The notes: a model not told the origin generated them from the letters alone. A stretch of 64,000 bases of DNA from Empedobacter sp036647415 (GCF_036647415.1 NZ_JAVXKG010000002.1:62001-126000); one strand, 5' to 3'. Counted from the first letter of the stretch, positions 42,300 to 52,712 are shown. Made by a program: numbers and translations.

Positions 42300-43220
42300 T
42301 TATAAAGTGATTGAAAAATCCATTAATTTTTTAAATTCTTTCAAACGTTCTGCTAAACCATCACGTGTTAAAGCTTGTAAAGATTCTGTTCCAAATTTTT
42401 CGCATGTTACAGAAGCTAAAGCTGAACCGTAAACGATAGCACGTTTCATATTATCAAAAGAAAAATCGTTTGTTTTAGCTAAATATCCAGAGAAACCTCC
42501 AGCAAATGTATCTCCTGCTCCTGTCGGATCAAATACATCTTCTAATGGTAAAGCTGGTGCAAAAAATACATCTTCTCCTTGAAATAATAAAGCGCCGTGT
42601 TCACCTTTTTTGATGATAACCGTTTTTGGTCCTAACGTCATGATTTTTTTAGCCGCTTTCACTAAGCTATATTCACCTGACATTTGGCGTGCTTCTTCGT
42701 CATTAATAGAAATAACATCAACATCTTTGATTACATCCATCAAATCGTCCCAAGCAATATCCATCCAAAAGTTCATTGTATCTAAGATAACCAAACTTGG
42801 ACGTTTATCTAATTGTGTTAAAACTCCTTTTTGTACCAATGGATGTAAGTTTCCTAACATTAAAACTTCTGGAGATTTGTAATTTTGAGGAACAACTGGG
42901 TTGAAAGTTTCTAAAACATTCAATTCTGTTACCAATGTATCACGAGTATTCAAATCGTTGTGATATCTTCCTTCCCAAAAGAAAGTTTTTCCTTCTTTTA
43001 CGATTTCTAAACCATCTAAATTAATTCCTTTCGAAGTTAATAAATCAATGTATTCTTGTGGAAAATCTCCTCCAACAACCGAAACGATTGCAGTATCAAC
43101 GCCTAATAAAGAAGACGCCATACCGATATATGTAGCGGCACCACCTAAGATTTTATCTGTTTTCCCGAAAGGAGATTCCAATTTATCAAAGGCTACAGTA
43201 CCTACTGTTAATAAACTCAT
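42300..43220 (-). CDS. PfkB family sugar/nucleoside kinase
   Basis: The 306-residue ribokinase-fold enzyme has LTVGTVAFDKLESPFG at the start, the glycine motif LGGAATYIGMASSLLG, and the second PfkB signature DPTGAGDTFAGGFSGYLA with the catalytic Asp near 245. The substrate is not readable from these motifs; ribose, adenosine or sugar kinase activity are all possible. It is monocistronic with its own terminator. Confidence 0.92.
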   Translation of the reverse strand: MSLLTVGTVAFDKLESPFGKTDKILGGAATYIGMASSLLGVDTAIVSVVGGDFPQEYIDLLTSKGINLDGLEIVKEGKTFFWEGRYHNDLNTRDTLVTELNVLETFNPVVPQNYKSPEVLMLGNLHPLVQKGVLTQLDKRPSLVILDTMNFWMDIAWDDLMDVIKDVDVISINDEEARQMSGEYSLVKAAKKIMTLGPKTVIIKKGEHGALLFQGEDVFFAPALPLEDVFDPTGAGDTFAGGFSGYLAKTNDFSFDNMKRAIVYGSALASVTCEKFGTESLQALTRDGLAERLKEFKKLMDFSITL

Positions 43221-43358
43221 TTTTATAATCTTAATTAAATAGTTTGCAAATATATAGAATTGACTTGAATTAAGGCATATACCTATTTATTATTTTATAC
43301 TTATTCGTTTTATAACTTCTTGTATATTAAAAAAATAGGTTTCGATTATTCCGAATAT

Positions 43359-44729
43359 TTATAAAGAGTTAGCTAAATCAGCAAAAGCAACTTCGGTTTG
43401 TTCGCCCGTCGTCATATCCTTCACAGTAGCTTTTTGCTCAGAAATTTCTTTCTCTCCCAATAAAATTACTTTCTTAATTCCTTTTTTATCAGCATATCCC
43501 ATTTGCTTTTTCATTTTTGCATCATCTGGATAAACCTCTGTATTTATACCTTGTTGACGTAATTGTTTTACCAATTTCATCGCTTGTGCAGCTTCAGTCG
43601 TTCCAAAATTTATGAATAATGCTTGGATATTTGTCGAATCTTCTATTGCAGGAAATAAATTATTTTCTTCTAAAACCAAATATGTACGATCTAATCCGAA
43701 AGAAATTCCAACTCCTGAAATTCCAGGCATTCCAAAAATTCCAGTTAAATCGTCATAACGACCGCCACCACCAATAGATGATAAAAATTCGCCAATTTTA
43801 GCTTTTACTTCAAAAATTGCTCCTGTGTAATAATCAAGACCGCGAGCTAAAGTTAAATTTAAGATTAAATCTGCCGATTGTAAGCCAATATTCGTTGTGT
43901 TTTCGAAAACAAATTCTAATTCTTCGATTCCTTTCAAACCAATTTCAGACGTTTTTAAAATTTCTTTTAATTGTGCAAATTGTGTTTTATAATCTCCATT
44001 CATTTGGAATAAAGGCGATAAAATTTCGATAGCAGATTCCGAAATTCCTTTTCCACGCATTTCTTCTTTCACCGCTTCTTCTCCAATTTTATCCAACTTA
44101 TCCAAAGCCACAGTAAAATCAATCAATTGAGCCGAAATATCTGCAACTTCTGCTAAACCTGATAAAATTTTACGGTTGTTGATATGAATTTCAACTGGCG
44201 TTTTTAAATCCGTAAAAACAGAATCATATAATTGTACAAAATCAACTTCTTGCAACAAAGAATCCGAACCTACAACATCTGCATCACACTGAAAAAATTC
44301 ACGAAAACGACCTTTTTGAGGACGATCTGCACGCCAAACAGGTTGAATTTGGTAACGCTTGAAAGGAAAAGTAATCTCATTTTGATGTTGCACCACGTAA
44401 CGTGCAAAAGGCACTGTTAAATCGTAACGCAATGCTTTTTCTGAGATTTTAGAAATTACTTTTTGACTTTCTTTATTTTGCAATAAAGTTTCGTCAACCT
44501 TTGCTAAATAATCACCAGAATTTAAAATTTTGAAGATTAAACGATCTCCTTCTTCTCCATATTTACCTGTTAAAGTCGATAAATTTTCGAATGATGGTGT
44601 TTCGATTGGAGAAAATCCGAATAAAACGAATTGCTTCTTTATCGTATTGATAATATATTGACGACGATTCACTTCTAAAGGTGAGAAATCTCTTGTTCCT
44701 TTTGGAATCGATGGTTTTTGAATTGCCAT
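43359..44729 (-). CDS. hisS: histidyl-tRNA synthetase
   Basis: HisRS is a class II synthetase. The 456-residue protein has IPKGTRDFSPLEVNRRQYI at the start, motif 2 with RADRPQKGRFREFFQCDADV, the HisA loops LARGLDYYTGAIFEV and SIGGGGRYDDLTG, and motif 3 GVGISFGLDRTY. The C-terminal anticodon-binding domain covers about 360-456. It supplies the charged His-tRNA that the his leader senses, although it is 30 kb from the operon. The start MAIQKPSIPKGTRDF is family-like. Confidence 0.98.
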   Translation of the reverse strand: MAIQKPSIPKGTRDFSPLEVNRRQYIINTIKKQFVLFGFSPIETPSFENLSTLTGKYGEEGDRLIFKILNSGDYLAKVDETLLQNKESQKVISKISEKALRYDLTVPFARYVVQHQNEITFPFKRYQIQPVWRADRPQKGRFREFFQCDADVVGSDSLLQEVDFVQLYDSVFTDLKTPVEIHINNRKILSGLAEVADISAQLIDFTVALDKLDKIGEEAVKEEMRGKGISESAIEILSPLFQMNGDYKTQFAQLKEILKTSEIGLKGIEELEFVFENTTNIGLQSADLILNLTLARGLDYYTGAIFEVKAKIGEFLSSIGGGGRYDDLTGIFGMPGISGVGISFGLDRTYLVLEENNLFPAIEDSTNIQALFINFGTTEAAQAMKLVKQLRQQGINTEVYPDDAKMKKQMGYADKKGIKKVILLGEKEISEQKATVKDMTTGEQTEVAFADLANSL

Positions 44730-44995
44730 TTTCTTTAATCTTTCAATTTAAGATACAAAAATACATCATTTTGATTTTATCCCAACATTTTAAAAATAAA
44801 TCATTGTTTTCTATATTATTTATCCATAAATCATATCAAAATTGAAACTAATTTCAATTCTTCGACAGGCTCAGAATGACAAAATAGAATTTACAACGTG
44901 TAATTCTATTTCAGAAAAATAAACACGATTTGACAAGCTGAATTTATTTCAGCTTCGCATTCTATTCTCAATTAATTATATCGTAATTTCGTAGC
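44730..44995. other. intergenic region between hisS and recF
   Basis: This 266-nt gap between divergent genes is A+T-rich. It holds one REP-like half element (44856-44882) and no visible gene. No convincing TAnnTTTG element is seen for recF. Confidence 0.6.
44856..44882. repeat. REP-like element, half copy
   Basis: CAATTCTTCGACAGGCTCAGAATGACAAA is the same unit as at 5630, 21693 and 21776, here without its partner arm. Confidence 0.7.
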
Positions 44996-46075
44996 ATGTA
45001 TTTGAAAGAACTTAAAGCGCGACAATTCAAGAATTTTGATGAAAATAATTTCGAATTTTCACCTAAAATAAATGCTTTTGTGGGACAAAATGGAAAAGGA
45101 AAAACCAATGTTTTGGACGCTATTCATTATTTAGCTTTAAGTAAATCGTATCTTAATCATTCGGATGCGATGAATATTCAATTTGATTGTGATTATTTTA
45201 CGCTAGAAGGTACTTTTGATCGAAATGAATCTGATGATGTTATTTTTTGTTTGGTGCGCACAAGTCAACCCAAACAATTAAAACGAAATTCTAAATCTTA
45301 TGATCGTATTTCTGATCATATTGGACAATATCCTTTGGTTATGATTTCGCCTTATGATAGCGATTTGATAAAAGAAGGAAGCGAAGTTCGTCGTAAATTT
45401 TTGGATAATATTATTTCACAATCTAACAAACATTATTTGGCAGATTTAATGCGTTACAACAAAGTGCTAATGCAACGAAATGCATTACTAAAATATTTTG
45501 TTGCAAATAATACTTTCGAGGCAAGTTCTTTAGAAATTTATGATGAAGAATTGATTTTTTTAGGAAAAAAAATTCATGAAGTTAGAAAAGAATTTATTGC
45601 TACATTTTTAGAAGCTTTCTTAAAATATTACAACGAAATTTCGGAAGGAAGAGAAAAAGTAAACATAGAATATGTTTCGCAATTGAATGACGCAGATTTT
45701 GAAACTGTTTTGAAAAATGCATTGTACAAAGATCGCTCTGCGCAATATTCTACAGCCGGAATTCATAAAGATGATTTATTATTTACAATTTCTAATTATC
45801 CAATCAAAAAATTTGGATCTCAAGGTCAGCAAAAATCCTATTTGATTGCGTTGAAATTAGCGCAATTAGATGTGATTAAAAATTCTTTGAATATTACACC
45901 TTTGTTATTATTGGATGATATTTTTGATAAATTGGATGAACATCGCGTCACGCAATTAATTAAATTAGTGAACGAGGAACGCTTTGGTCAAATTTTTATT
46001 ACTGATACACATCCTGATCGAACAGAACAAATCATCAAACAAATAAATTCTGAAAGTAAAGTTTTCCGTTTATGA
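44996..46075 (+). CDS. recF: DNA replication and repair protein RecF
   Basis: RecF loads RecA at gaps through RecOR. The 359-residue SMC-like ATPase has Walker A VGQNGKGKTNVLDAIHYL (about 29-46), the signature region FGSQGQQKSYLIALKLAQ and Walker B PLLLLDDIFDKLDEHRV. The N-terminal KELKARQFKNFDENNFEFSP is typical. Its 3' end overlaps the DUF721 gene by 4 nt (ATGA), a conserved arrangement. Confidence 0.97.
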   Translation: MYLKELKARQFKNFDENNFEFSPKINAFVGQNGKGKTNVLDAIHYLALSKSYLNHSDAMNIQFDCDYFTLEGTFDRNESDDVIFCLVRTSQPKQLKRNSKSYDRISDHIGQYPLVMISPYDSDLIKEGSEVRRKFLDNIISQSNKHYLADLMRYNKVLMQRNALLKYFVANNTFEASSLEIYDEELIFLGKKIHEVRKEFIATFLEAFLKYYNEISEGREKVNIEYVSQLNDADFETVLKNALYKDRSAQYSTAGIHKDDLLFTISNYPIKKFGSQGQQKSYLIALKLAQLDVIKNSLNITPLLLLDDIFDKLDEHRVTQLIKLVNEERFGQIFITDTHPDRTEQIIKQINSESKVFRL

Positions 46076-46374
46076 AAAAGTATGAAAAACGAAGCAATCA
46101 ACAAACACTTGGTCAAGCTTTAGAACATTTTATTAAACAAAATGGAAAAGAAGAATTGATTTGGGAAGTGAAAGCTGAAGAGGCTTGGCATAAAGTTATG
46201 GGCAAGTTTTTTGAAAAATATACCGATAGAATTGAAGTCAGACAACGTGTTTTATATGTCAAAATCAATTCTCCTGCGATGCGTCAAGAATTGATGATGG
46301 GAAAATCTAAAATCATTGCAAACATCAACGAAGAGCTTAGAAAAGAGTTTTTAATTGAAGTGAAAATTTATTAA
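46072..46374 (+). CDS. DUF721 (DciA-like) protein
   Basis: The 100-residue protein starts MKKYEKRSNQQTLGQALEHF and has the DUF721 core IWEVKAEEAWHKVMGKFFEK with LYVKINSPAMRQELMMGKSK. DciA-type DUF721 proteins load the replicative helicase in many bacteria. The overlap with recF fits a replication role. Three bases separate it from the YheT-like hydrolase. Confidence 0.88.
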   Translation: MKKYEKRSNQQTLGQALEHFIKQNGKEELIWEVKAEEAWHKVMGKFFEKYTDRIEVRQRVLYVKINSPAMRQELMMGKSKIIANINEELRKEFLIEVKIY

Positions 46375-46377
46375 GAT

Positions 46378-47337
46378 ATGCCTTATATCGAAAAATCGTC
46401 CTACCCGAAACCTAATTTTATCAACCGAAATGCACATCTTTCTACCATTATTCCTGCAAAATTCAAAAAATATCCTGTTCCAAATTATAGTAGAGAAAAA
46501 ATAACGACGAATGATGGTGATTTCTTGAATTTGGATTGGCGTCTTCAAGAAAATAAAGATAAAATTGTTATTCTTTTTCATGGATTAGAAGGTGATTCTA
46601 AACGTACTTATCTAAATTCGTGTTCCGATTTTTTCTATGAAAAAGGTTTCAATATCTTAGCTTGGAATCATAGAAGTTGTGGTGGTGAAATGAATAATAC
46701 TTGTCGTTTGTATCACCATGGTGTAACAGATGATATAGAGCGAATTGTAAATAAAGCGATTGAAGAAGAATATGAACGTATTTATTTGATTGGTTATTCT
46801 ATGGGAGGTGCTTTAATCTTAAATTATCTTGGTAATCATCAAATCAACTCAAAAATAAAAGGTGCAGTTTCTTTTTCTGCTCCTATTTCTTTAAAATCTA
46901 GTGCAGATACGTTGAAGAAATTTCCTAATACAGTTTACTTCAAAAATTTCAAACGCACTTTAGTTCCAAAATTTAAAGAAAAGGCAAAACAATTTCCTGG
47001 ATTCTTGAATGAAGAAATGATTGATAAAATAAAAACATTTGATGAAATAGACGAATATTTTACAGCGGCGATACATGGTTATTCTTCTAAGGAAGATTAT
47101 TATCACAAAGCTTCTCCTGCAACAGTTTTAGACCATATAAAAACACCATGCTTGATTGTAAATGCAGCAAATGACCCCTTTTTAGGGAAAGATTGTTATC
47201 CTATTGATCGTTTTAAAAATCATGAATTTTGCCATTTTGAAATGCCAAAATATGGTGGACATTGTGGTTTTCCTTTAGAAAATAATTCACACTCTTGGGC
47301 AGAAATTAGAGCTTGGGAGTTTGTGGAGAATAAATAA
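46378..47337 (+). CDS. YheT-like alpha/beta hydrolase
   Basis: The 319-residue protein has the YheT-family layout: NFINRNAHLSTIIPAKF near the start, the oxyanion loop FHGLEGDSKRTYL, NHRSCGGEMNNTCRLYHHG, and the nucleophile elbow IGYSMGGALILNYLG (Ser about 140). The Asp and His are in NAANDPFLG and GGHCGFP. Substrates are unknown, probably esters. It is the third gene of a recF operon and ends at a strong terminator. Confidence 0.92.
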   Translation: MPYIEKSSYPKPNFINRNAHLSTIIPAKFKKYPVPNYSREKITTNDGDFLNLDWRLQENKDKIVILFHGLEGDSKRTYLNSCSDFFYEKGFNILAWNHRSCGGEMNNTCRLYHHGVTDDIERIVNKAIEEEYERIYLIGYSMGGALILNYLGNHQINSKIKGAVSFSAPISLKSSADTLKKFPNTVYFKNFKRTLVPKFKEKAKQFPGFLNEEMIDKIKTFDEIDEYFTAAIHGYSSKEDYYHKASPATVLDHIKTPCLIVNAANDPFLGKDCYPIDRFKNHEFCHFEMPKYGGHCGFPLENNSHSWAEIRAWEFVENK

Positions 47338-47369
47338 AAAACCCTCGAAGCAAGCTTCGAGGGTTTTTT
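47336..47369. terminator. bidirectional terminator after the YheT-like gene
   Basis: AACCCTCGAAG (47340-47350), loop CAAG, CTTCGAGGGTT (47355-47365), extended by A/T runs. It stands between convergent genes. Confidence 0.9.
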
Positions 47370-47372
47370 ACA

Positions 47373-47993
47373 CTATTTATTTAAAATATCTACTAATTTT
47401 ATTAGATCTTTTTCTTTACTAATATTTAGTTTAGCAGCTTTCGCTATTTTATTTAAATCTTTATTTGATTTAGAAACCTGCTCAATTTTATTTCCTGTTC
47501 CAATATAATAATTAATTAAAGTTCTAAACTTTACACTATCCATATTATTGTAACTATTTGTATTTCCAAGTTCAGTCTTACTAACTTTAACAGACTTATA
47601 TAAAATATTATTTCCATTAATATCTGTAAGAACCTGTAAATAACCTTTCTTTAATTCTCCATTATCGTCATAATAAGATGTATATTTATAGATTTGTCCA
47701 TTCAAAAAATTAAGTTCTAAACCATCTTGCTTTTCGAGGTTATAGTATTTTTTTCCATCTAAATATTCAAAATCATCTGTAAAAGCATTATATCTATATC
47801 CTCTTGTACCACTATAATTCTTAATATTTGCATTTTTATATTCTTTATCAATATAAAAACTGTCATTTAGATTTGCTTTATCTAGAACATAATTTTGTGA
47901 ATTATAAATAGTCCCTCCGTCTTTTGTATTAACATTTTGAGCTAAAACAATAGAACCAAATCCTAACATTATCAATAATAACTTGTTTTTCAT
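47373..47993 (-). CDS. hypothetical secreted protein (206 aa)
   Basis: The protein has a signal peptide (MKNKLLLIMLGFGSIVLAQ). The mature part is rich in Tyr, Asn and Lys with a beta pattern (IKNYSGTRGYRYNAFTDD, LNFLNGQIYKYTSYYDDNG). The last 50 residues look helical (DLNKIAKAAKLNISKEKDL). No family is recognised. It is monocistronic, between two terminators. Confidence 0.7.
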   Translation of the reverse strand: MKNKLLLIMLGFGSIVLAQNVNTKDGGTIYNSQNYVLDKANLNDSFYIDKEYKNANIKNYSGTRGYRYNAFTDDFEYLDGKKYYNLEKQDGLELNFLNGQIYKYTSYYDDNGELKKGYLQVLTDINGNNILYKSVKVSKTELGNTNSYNNMDSVKFRTLINYYIGTGNKIEQVSKSNKDLNKIAKAAKLNISKEKDLIKLVDILNK

Positions 47994-48037
47994 ATAATTG
48001 TAATTAATAATTTAAATATAACATTATTTTTTATATA

Positions 48038-48066
48038 AAAAAAAACCCTCGTTGAGGGTTTTTTTA
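48038..48066. terminator. terminator of the first SusCD operon
   Basis: AAAACCCTC (48042-48050), loop GTT, GAGGGTTTT (48054-48062). The minus transcript leaving the SusD gene runs into T's. Confidence 0.85.
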
Positions 48067-48080
48067 TCAAGATTATAATT

Positions 48081-49649
48081 TTAATATCCTGGGTTTTGTT
48101 TCATATTGTTATTTCCTGAAAACTCTGATACTGGAATTGGAAATGTATATTTATAACTTCCATTATCTAAATTTTCAACAGTTTCATTAGGAAGAACAGC
48201 ATCTCTAGTATTACGATCCATTTTAACTCCTGCTTTTACAGCTAAACGTTTAAGATCTGTATATCTATGCCCTTCTAAAGCTAATTCTACACGACGTTCT
48301 TTCATAATATCTGCATAAGCAACTTGAGAAGAAGAGTAAGTAGGAGTAACTGCCGTTCCTTTATAATTTCTGGCTTCTCTTACTTTTTGGATCAATGCCG
48401 AAGCATCAGATAATTTATTCTCTTCTACAGCTGCTTCAGCTAGGATGAAATACATTTCAGATAATCTAAAAATCTTAAGATCATTACGAATTGCAGAACT
48501 TGTTTTTCCTGGATATTTATCAACAACTAATTGATCTGTTCCACGAGGATTGATACTTGTCAAGTAATTTGGATCTATCTTAGAAGTCGGATCTAAATAA
48601 GCATAACGACGAACATCTCCATCCGTATTATAGAAAATATTAAATAAATTTCTTCCCCAGAACCACATTGGTGAACCTGTTGCAGACGATACGTTGGTAT
48701 TGAAAAAACTACCAACCGATATTCCAATCCCTGTTGCAGCTCTATTCAAAGAAAATATAATTTCGCCACGTCCTGAATCATCCCATATTTTTCTATATGG
48801 ATTAAAAGAATTAGAAGTAGCATAAAAAGCTGTATTCCAAGCAGTAGAGCCTATTTCTGTAGCTGTTCCAGATACCATTGGTGTAGCAACTGTTAAAGAT
48901 AATCCTGATTCATTTACTACTTTCTCAGCATATTTTTTTGCTTCAGCGTGCTTACCTCTGTATAGATTAACTCTTGCTCTTATAGCGTTAACTACATTAA
49001 TATCTACTCTAAATTGATCTGTTCCTTTCACTAAAATAGTTGATGCAAATTCTAAATCTTTCTCAATAGCATCAAAAACTTCTTTATTTGTAGATCTAGG
49101 AGTCTTATCATCGATACTTGGAACATCTGGTGTAATCATTACACCTATTCCATTATCATCTTTCATATCAGGAGCAAAATACTTCTCTAATTCTAGATAA
49201 GCAAAAGCTCTTAATACTCTTGCTTGAGCAATAATACTGTTATATTTTGCAACTTCAGCATCAGTAGCTGGTTTAATTTTTTTGGCTCCTTCCAATAATC
49301 TATTAGCTCTATTAATAGTTAAATAATTATTTAACCATATAACTCTTACTCGATCATTAGCGCCATCAATAAAATGTCTGTACAATGGTTGTTCTTGTCC
49401 TCCATTTTGAGATCCAACTTTAAGTTCATCACTCAAAATAGCTCCTGCATAAATAGATGTTGCAGGATCAAGAGATCCATATACAGCTCCGTTTAAATAC
49501 CCTTCAAGAGTTGACACGCTCGTAAACAAAACGTCATCATTCATTTCTCCTGGCTGTACTATATCTAATGCATCTTGACAACTATTCAAAGTAGCTACAC
49601 TTGTTAAAATAGAAGCTAAAAATACACTTTTTATTAATATTTTTTTCAT
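48081..49649 (-). CDS. SusD/RagB family lipoprotein, first pair
   Basis: The 522-residue SusD-type surface lipoprotein starts with a lipoprotein signal ending near LNSCQDALDIVQPGE. The helical TPR-like body shows AQARVLRAFAYLELEKYFAP, NEVFDAIEKDLEFAS, VNAIRARVNLYRGKHAEAKK, and the SusD C-terminal signature RLSEMYFILAEAAVEENKLS with EGHRYTDLKRLA. It ends in NMKQNPGY, the common tail. It caps the TonB transporter upstream and binds its ligand, which is unknown. It lies 11 nt after the SusC gene. Confidence 0.96.
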   Translation of the reverse strand: MKKILIKSVFLASILTSVATLNSCQDALDIVQPGEMNDDVLFTSVSTLEGYLNGAVYGSLDPATSIYAGAILSDELKVGSQNGGQEQPLYRHFIDGANDRVRVIWLNNYLTINRANRLLEGAKKIKPATDAEVAKYNSIIAQARVLRAFAYLELEKYFAPDMKDDNGIGVMITPDVPSIDDKTPRSTNKEVFDAIEKDLEFASTILVKGTDQFRVDINVVNAIRARVNLYRGKHAEAKKYAEKVVNESGLSLTVATPMVSGTATEIGSTAWNTAFYATSNSFNPYRKIWDDSGRGEIIFSLNRAATGIGISVGSFFNTNVSSATGSPMWFWGRNLFNIFYNTDGDVRRYAYLDPTSKIDPNYLTSINPRGTDQLVVDKYPGKTSSAIRNDLKIFRLSEMYFILAEAAVEENKLSDASALIQKVREARNYKGTAVTPTYSSSQVAYADIMKERRVELALEGHRYTDLKRLAVKAGVKMDRNTRDAVLPNETVENLDNGSYKYTFPIPVSEFSGNNNMKQNPGY

Positions 49650-49660
49650 TTTTGATTCAA

Positions 49661-52600
49661 TTAAAATTCTACATTAAATCCTAAAGATATCGATCTTGGA
49701 TTTGGATAAACACCTAAAGAATAACTTTGAATAGGTTCTGGATCATATCCTTTCCAATCTGTCCAAGTCACTATATTCTCAGCACTTACAAAAATTCTCA
49801 TATTCTTAACAGGAAGAGATTGTAACTGTTTCTTTGTAAAACTATATCCTACAGAAATATTTTTCAATCTTAAAAAGTCTGTTTTATACAAGAAACGATC
49901 TGAAGATCCTTCTACCCCAATATTAGTCGCTGTAATAGCTGGAGTATTACTATTTGTGTTTGTACTTGTCCATCCATTAAGCAAATCTGCAGAACCATTA
50001 TAAGCTGCTGCTGTAGAAGGGTCCATTAACCAACTATAGAAGTTATCATAAGACCATCCTCCTGTTTGGAAAGAAAATAGAGTTGAAGCATAGAAGCCCT
50101 TATAATCTAAATTAAAACCAAATCCTCCCTGAACTGGAGCATAATAAGATTTACCTGTTAATTGTCTATCAGCTGAAGTTGGTTCTTCTGTAATATTACC
50201 ATCTTTATCTAAGAATTGTTGCTCTCCAGTCTGTTGATTTACTCCAACATATTTGTATAAGTGCCATTGGAAGGCTACATCTCCAACTGCATTTACATTG
50301 TCCGAAGAAAGGTCTTGATTATCCATTGATTCGATTTTATTTTTGTTGTATGCATAATTTGCGAATACATCAAATTTAAAATCTTCTTTATTTACAATAT
50401 TAAATTTTAATCCTACCTCAATCCCTTTATTAGACATCTCACCATTATTACCTCTTAAAGTATAAGTACCGTTTGTGGCAGAAAGTGCAAGAGAGCTAAA
50501 CATACGCTCTGTACGTTTATCATATACATCTACATTACCATCAACAAGTCCATTAAAAAGACTAAAATCTAATCCAATGTTAGCTTGCACAGATTTTTCC
50601 CATTTCAGATTAGGATTTTCTATTTGAATCAAATTATACCCTGGTAAATTTGAGTAACCTGTAACTGTATTATTTAATGTCTTATAAAAGTTAGCCCCAC
50701 CAAATAAAGGATTTAAGTTATCTGCTGTAATCAATAAGTTTTGATTACCTGTTGTTCCGTAAGAAGCTCTAAGTTTTAACATACGAACAGAAGTTCCTTT
50801 TAAAAATTCTTCTTGATCGATATTCCAACGACCTGCTACAGACCAAAATGTTTCCCATCTATTTTCTTTTGAAAATCTATATGAACCATCACGTCTTACA
50901 ACCCCACTTAAACCATATTTTCCTGCATAATCATAATCTAATGTACCGAAATAAGCTAATGTACCAGCATTTAATTTATCTGCTGTAGCAGTACGTTGAT
51001 AAATATTAGGTGTAGCTGGGTTAAATGGAACATATCCATCTCCTGATCCAAATGACCAGTTTAATGGATCTAGACCGTTTACACGTTGAGTTGATGTCTG
51101 ATAATGCGCTTTTAAATAATCTAAATACGCAGCAACTGTTAACGAGTGATCTCCAAATTGTTTATCAAATGTAATATTTGAAACAGAACTAAAAGTAAAA
51201 TCTTTTGTATTTGTAATATCTTCATTACCTCCAAATTGAGCATTCTGAGATGCAGCTACATTTACAGATAAATATCCATTTGGTGTACGAGCAAATAATC
51301 TTTCGTGATTTCTATAATCAACACCTGTTCTATTCCCTACAGACAACCAATCTGTTAATTTATAATTTCCATTTACGTTAGCTATAATACTAGTTTCTGT
51401 AAATCTATTTTTAATACCTCCGTTAATAATATCAGACAAAATCCAAGCCGATCTACCTGACGTATTCGAGCCAATTTGATTATACATATCTCTACCATTA
51501 ACAAAGCTATATTTAGCTAAAGTAGCTGGACTTAAAAGCGTCCCAAACAATGGATTTTGAACAACATTATTATCAATTCCAGAATTTGTTTCTTGATCTA
51601 ACTGATTTCTCTTAGAATAACCAATTGCTACTTGAGATGAATAATTAAATCTTCCATTTGATGATCTACCTGTTACATTATTTCTAAACGTAAATCTTTT
51701 AAAATCAGTAGATTTTATATTTCCAGCTGCTTCTAAATAACCTGCAGAAGAATATACTGTAACGTTTTCTCCTCCAAATTTCAAACCAATATTATGTTGT
51801 TGAGAAGCTGCTACTTTTAAAAACTCTTTTCCCCAATCTGTGTTTGTAGAATAATTTGCAATCTGATCATCTGTCATTGATGCTCCAGCACCAATTCCAC
51901 TAATTTTATGAATTGTTAATAATTCTTTAGAGCTTGCTAAATTATAATCTGTTTTAGGAATTAAATTAAAAGATGTTAAAACATCGTAATTAACTAATAA
52001 ACCTGAATTATATTTACCTGATTTAGTCGTAATTACAACCACACCATTTGCTCCTCTATTTCCATAAATAGCTGTTCCTTGTGCATCTCTTAATACAGAA
52101 ACTGTTTCTATATCATTAGAATTTAAGTTTCTAAATTGTGATCCTGAAGAAATTAAACCATCAATTACATATAAAGGATCTGTGTTAGCTGCCAATGACG
52201 ACAATCCTCTAATACGTACATTTATTTTCCCTGACCCTGGAGATCCAGATGCAGAATTGATTGATATACCTGGCGCTGCTCCTTGTAATGAATTTAAGAA
52301 AGTAGCACTTGGTCTATTTGCTAATACTTCTGAAGAAACAGTTGTAGATGCAGCCATAGATTTTGGTTTAGTAGACGTTAACCCATACCCCAAAACTACA
52401 ACTTCTTTCAAATCTGCATCCTCTGCATATTTTATAGCTCCTAAATTAGTAGAAGTTACTTTAAATTCTTTTCCATTAATAACTAAAGTATCCCCTACTT
52501 TAGCGTCAATATTGAAATTTCCATTTTCATCTGTATACGCAACTTTATCAGTTCCTTTTACAGTTACTTCTACGTCAGACTCTGGAAAATTATTTCCATC

Positions 52601-52687
52601 ATTGACTACACCCGTTACCTGAGCAAAAGCCATTGTTCCTAATCCTAGGAAAGCTAATAAGCCCAAAGATGTTAATCTTCTCCTCAT
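49661..52687 (-). CDS. SusC/RagA TonB-dependent transporter, first pair
   Basis: The 1008-residue outer-membrane transporter has a signal peptide (MRRRLTSLGLLAFLGLGTMA), a carboxypeptidase-D-like domain (residues of about 24-90), the TonB-box-like segment DLKEVVVLGYG, and the SusC plug signature IRGLSSLAANTDPLYVIDGL with GTAIYGNRGANGVVVITTKSG. The rest is beta-barrel with the C-terminal YPNPRSISLGFNVEF. The N-terminal domain is almost the same as in the second SusC, while the barrel is not. No carbohydrate enzymes are adjacent, so the substrate cannot be inferred. Confidence 0.97.
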   Translation of the reverse strand: MRRRLTSLGLLAFLGLGTMAFAQVTGVVNDGNNFPESDVEVTVKGTDKVAYTDENGNFNIDAKVGDTLVINGKEFKVTSTNLGAIKYAEDADLKEVVVLGYGLTSTKPKSMAASTTVSSEVLANRPSATFLNSLQGAAPGISINSASGSPGSGKINVRIRGLSSLAANTDPLYVIDGLISSGSQFRNLNSNDIETVSVLRDAQGTAIYGNRGANGVVVITTKSGKYNSGLLVNYDVLTSFNLIPKTDYNLASSKELLTIHKISGIGAGASMTDDQIANYSTNTDWGKEFLKVAASQQHNIGLKFGGENVTVYSSAGYLEAAGNIKSTDFKRFTFRNNVTGRSSNGRFNYSSQVAIGYSKRNQLDQETNSGIDNNVVQNPLFGTLLSPATLAKYSFVNGRDMYNQIGSNTSGRSAWILSDIINGGIKNRFTETSIIANVNGNYKLTDWLSVGNRTGVDYRNHERLFARTPNGYLSVNVAASQNAQFGGNEDITNTKDFTFSSVSNITFDKQFGDHSLTVAAYLDYLKAHYQTSTQRVNGLDPLNWSFGSGDGYVPFNPATPNIYQRTATADKLNAGTLAYFGTLDYDYAGKYGLSGVVRRDGSYRFSKENRWETFWSVAGRWNIDQEEFLKGTSVRMLKLRASYGTTGNQNLLITADNLNPLFGGANFYKTLNNTVTGYSNLPGYNLIQIENPNLKWEKSVQANIGLDFSLFNGLVDGNVDVYDKRTERMFSSLALSATNGTYTLRGNNGEMSNKGIEVGLKFNIVNKEDFKFDVFANYAYNKNKIESMDNQDLSSDNVNAVGDVAFQWHLYKYVGVNQQTGEQQFLDKDGNITEEPTSADRQLTGKSYYAPVQGGFGFNLDYKGFYASTLFSFQTGGWSYDNFYSWLMDPSTAAAYNGSADLLNGWTSTNTNSNTPAITATNIGVEGSSDRFLYKTDFLRLKNISVGYSFTKKQLQSLPVKNMRIFVSAENIVTWTDWKGYDPEPIQSYSLGVYPNPRSISLGFNVEF

Positions 52688-52712
52688 AGTTTTATTTTTT
52701 ATAACATTTTAG

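Noticed and set aside
52182..52622. 146-codon open frame on the plus strand inside the first SusC gene
   Set aside because: It lies antisense to the conserved SusC N-terminus and plug. Its protein has no recognisable motif or signal and it has no promoter-like element; it is a shadow of the SusC codon pattern.
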